Source: Candidatus Omnitrophota bacterium | GTDB taxonomy: Bacteria > Omnitrophota > Gorgyraeia > Zapsychrales > Fredricksoniimonadaceae | Length of the DNA: 7,435 nucleotides | NCBI GenBank assembly: GCA_016789035.1 | Contig: JAEUSC010000045.1 | Coordinates: 1-7,435 of the forward strand | Direction: 5' to 3' | Part shown: piece by piece, positions 5,971 to 7,435 of the stretch | How the letters are laid out: each line of letters begins with the position of its first letter | Numbering within the stretch: position 1 is the stretch's first letter | Made by a program: the position numbers and the translations under genes | Notes under the pieces: generated by a model | Told to the model about the DNA's origin: nothing | What the model saw: the letters and a program-made list of their open reading frames with translations, nothing else | Databases searched by the model: none

Positions 5971-6474
5971 ATGGATTACATCATTGCTAATCAATCGTTT
6001 ACAGCAGTTCTCAATATTCCTGAATCAAAGAGTGCCGATACTGTGACGTATAAAGTTTATAAGGCGAGTAACAGTTCTTTATTTGTGCAGGGGAATGCCC
6101 TTTACGTTGCTGGAATCAGTTGGAAAGTTACGTTTACACCGAATGTGCTCGACACTTATATCGTTGAGGTCAATGACGAAACACTCGATGTTGTATATTC
6201 GGCGAATTTTCAGGCTATCAGCAGTACGGGAATTTCGCAGCCCATTGGCGGTGAGGAAACAACTCCTACAACCAATGAATTGATTGAGCTGATTGATAAG
6301 GCGATTGGAACGAGATTACGGGGTGGCGCAGTGCAGTCGTATTCAATCGGTGGGCGTAATTTGCAGTATATGACCCTTTCAGAATTAAGAAATTTACGTG
6401 CTGATTTAGGCAAACAAATAGCCGCGCAAAATGGCGGCGGAAGAAACTATGCAAAATTCGTTGATCCGGACTAA
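5971..6474 (+). CDS. gpW-like head-tail joining protein with extra N-terminal beta domain
   Basis: In lambda, gpW binds the portal vertex after DNA filling and is needed for tail attachment; its gene lies between terminase A and portal B. Here a 167-aa protein sits directly before the portal gene. Residues 102-160 resemble gpW: an N-terminal helix (NELIELIDKAI), the hairpin GGAVQSYSIGGRNLQY (118-133), then the helix TLSELRNLRADLGKQIA (135-151), matching gpW's helix-hairpin-helix layout and its GR and S-L-L spacing. Residues 1-90 are an added beta-rich domain (DTVTYKVYKAS, WKVTFTPNVLDTYIVEV) resembling Ig-like or BppU-like N-terminal domains. The ATG at 5971 lies 3 bases after the previous stop, with AAGG at 5961-5964. 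The 3' end overlaps the portal gene by 26 bases. The gpW link is motif-level inference helped by gene order. Confidence 0.68.
   Translation: MDYIIANQSFTAVLNIPESKSADTVTYKVYKASNSSLFVQGNALYVAGISWKVTFTPNVLDTYIVEVNDETLDVVYSANFQAISSTGISQPIGGEETTPTTNELIELIDKAIGTRLRGGAVQSYSIGGRNLQYMTLSELRNLRADLGKQIAAQNGGGRNYAKFVDPD
6439..6443 (+). promoter_or_regulatory. Ribosome binding site that decides the portal start
   Basis: GGAAG lies 5 bases before the ATG at 6449. The other in-frame ATG, at 6431, has no Shine-Dalgarno match upstream, so 6449 is preferred; using 6431 would add six residues. Confidence 0.55.
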
Positions 6475-7435
6475 CAAAAAGACTTTTGCTGACAAGGTGG
6501 ATGATTTTATCGGTGTCTTCTCACCAGAGACGGCGGCAAAGCGTAAGTATTTTCGTCTCTTAACAAGGTCGCTTTTAGGGTCATACCGCGGCGCAGATAT
6601 TGGTCGGTTACGCGGATCATGGATTCCGGGTGGTGGATCTGCGGATTCCGATTTGCATCCTGATCTTTCCAAATTACGGGAACGTAGTCGTGATTTGATA
6701 CGAAATGACGGTATAGCTTCGGGTGCCATCGATACCGTTATCACCAATATTGTCGGCTCGGGAATTCGCATGCAAAGCCGTATCGATAAGGACACTCTTG
6801 GTATTAATGAGGAAATTGCCGACAAACTGCAACAGCAAATCGAAAAGGTGTGGGAACGATGGGTGCCTTTTGCAGATGCAGGCAACAGGTTGAGTTTTTA
6901 TGGATTAGAAGAACTATCAGAGCGTCAGCGGTTTATTAACGGCGAGTCAATTATCGTTCCACTGCGCGTGTTTAATTCACAGAAGCGTCGGCCGTATTCG
7001 TTAGTTTTACAGACCCTTGAATCTGACCGGTTAGATACGCCAAGTGATTTAATTTCTAACAAGAACATCCGCTCGGGCGTTGAGGTAGGTGAATATGGCG
7101 AACCAGTTTCGTATTTCGTGAGAAAGAATCATCCCGGTGATTTTCTTTACAGCAGACGTTTTAGCAATTCGAGTGAGAACTTTATTAAGTACCCTGCGCT
7201 GAATGACTTAGGCGATCCGAATATCTTCCACTTATATCACGTGAAGCGTTCTGGTCAAACGCGCGGGGAACCTTTCTTTTCGCCGGTCATGAATATGTTT
7301 AAAGATCGGGCGGATTATATGGAAGCGGAAATCGTGGCCGCGCGGGTTGCGGCCTGTTTTGCCATCTTCATTAAGAAAACCAATTCTTATGAGGTGAGTT
7401 TGGCAAGGTCAAAGCCAGAGAACAACAAACGGGTC
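6449..7435 (+). CDS. Phage portal protein, lambda gpB family, 3' end outside the window
   Basis: The portal is the dodecameric ring at one capsid vertex through which DNA enters and leaves and on which the terminase docks. The 329 residues visible are open to the window edge; lambda portals are about 500-530 aa, so roughly two thirds is present. Family landmarks are LRERSRDLIRNDGIASGAID (76-95) followed by TNIVGSGI (99-106), GESIIVPL (165-172), QTLESDRLDTP (188-198), GVEVGEYGEPVSYFVRKNHP (210-229), HLYHVKRSGQTRGEPFFSPV (261-280) and EAEIVAARVAACFAIFI (292-308). These match the conserved order RNN..A.gAI, E.DRL, GIE.dxyGrp..Y and RpGQ.RGvP of this family. A capsid protease/scaffold gene would be expected next, outside the window. 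No sign of damage. Confidence 0.95.
   Translation, partial: MQNSLIRTNKKTFADKVDDFIGVFSPETAAKRKYFRLLTRSLLGSYRGADIGRLRGSWIPGGGSADSDLHPDLSKLRERSRDLIRNDGIASGAIDTVITNIVGSGIRMQSRIDKDTLGINEEIADKLQQQIEKVWERWVPFADAGNRLSFYGLEELSERQRFINGESIIVPLRVFNSQKRRPYSLVLQTLESDRLDTPSDLISNKNIRSGVEVGEYGEPVSYFVRKNHPGDFLYSRRFSNSSENFIKYPALNDLGDPNIFHLYHVKRSGQTRGEPFFSPVMNMFKDRADYMEAEIVAARVAACFAIFIKKTNSYEVSLARSKPENNKRV

Noticed and set aside
6406..6885. 159-aa open frame on the minus strand
   Set aside because: It lies opposite the start of the portal gene, whose family motifs are clear on the + strand; no recognisable domain on the minus strand.

Overview
The window is part of a tailed-phage (or prophage) genome. It carries the DNA-packaging and head-assembly module in the lambda-like order: small terminase, large terminase (GpA family), gpW-like head-tail joining domain, portal (lambda gpB family). 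All genes are on the + strand and tightly packed. There is no integrase, host gene, tRNA or rRNA, so the host cannot be named. The bacterial-type Sec signal peptides and good Shine-Dalgarno sites suggest a bacterial host, and signal peptidase I export fits a diderm but does not prove it. Moderate GC content (by eye) and the mixed gene set fit an environmental or metagenomic phage.

Layout: (1) 1-375, the 3' part of the terminase small subunit, cut by the window edge and apparently frameshifted near position 73. (2) 314-2194, a full-length terminase large subunit with ATPase, zinc-finger and nuclease motifs. (3) 2187-2414, a small zinc-ribbon protein. (4) 2415-2580, a 166-base gap with a strong intrinsic terminator, a possible promoter and possible extra RNA structure. 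(5) 2581-5967, three consecutive genes that each begin with a clear Sec signal peptide: a 174-aa unknown protein, a 270-aa LamG/concanavalin A-like lectin-fold protein with a Gly-Arg tail, and a 696-aa modular repeat protein resembling phage fibre or accessory virion proteins. (6) 5971-6474, a 167-aa protein whose C-terminal part looks like gpW behind an extra beta-rich domain. (7) 6449 to the right edge, about two thirds of the portal protein.

How the genes work together: the terminase subunits cut DNA and pump it through the portal into the capsid, and gpW-like proteins close the portal vertex and prepare it for the tail. The three-gene block between terminase and gpW/portal is the unusual part. 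It sits behind a terminator in a place where lambda has no such genes, and all three products look exported from the cytoplasm. That is unexpected for ordinary virion parts assembled in the cytoplasm. It could be an accessory (moron-like) surface-adhesion cassette or a set of exported or membrane-docked virion-associated proteins. No function can be assigned from sequence alone.
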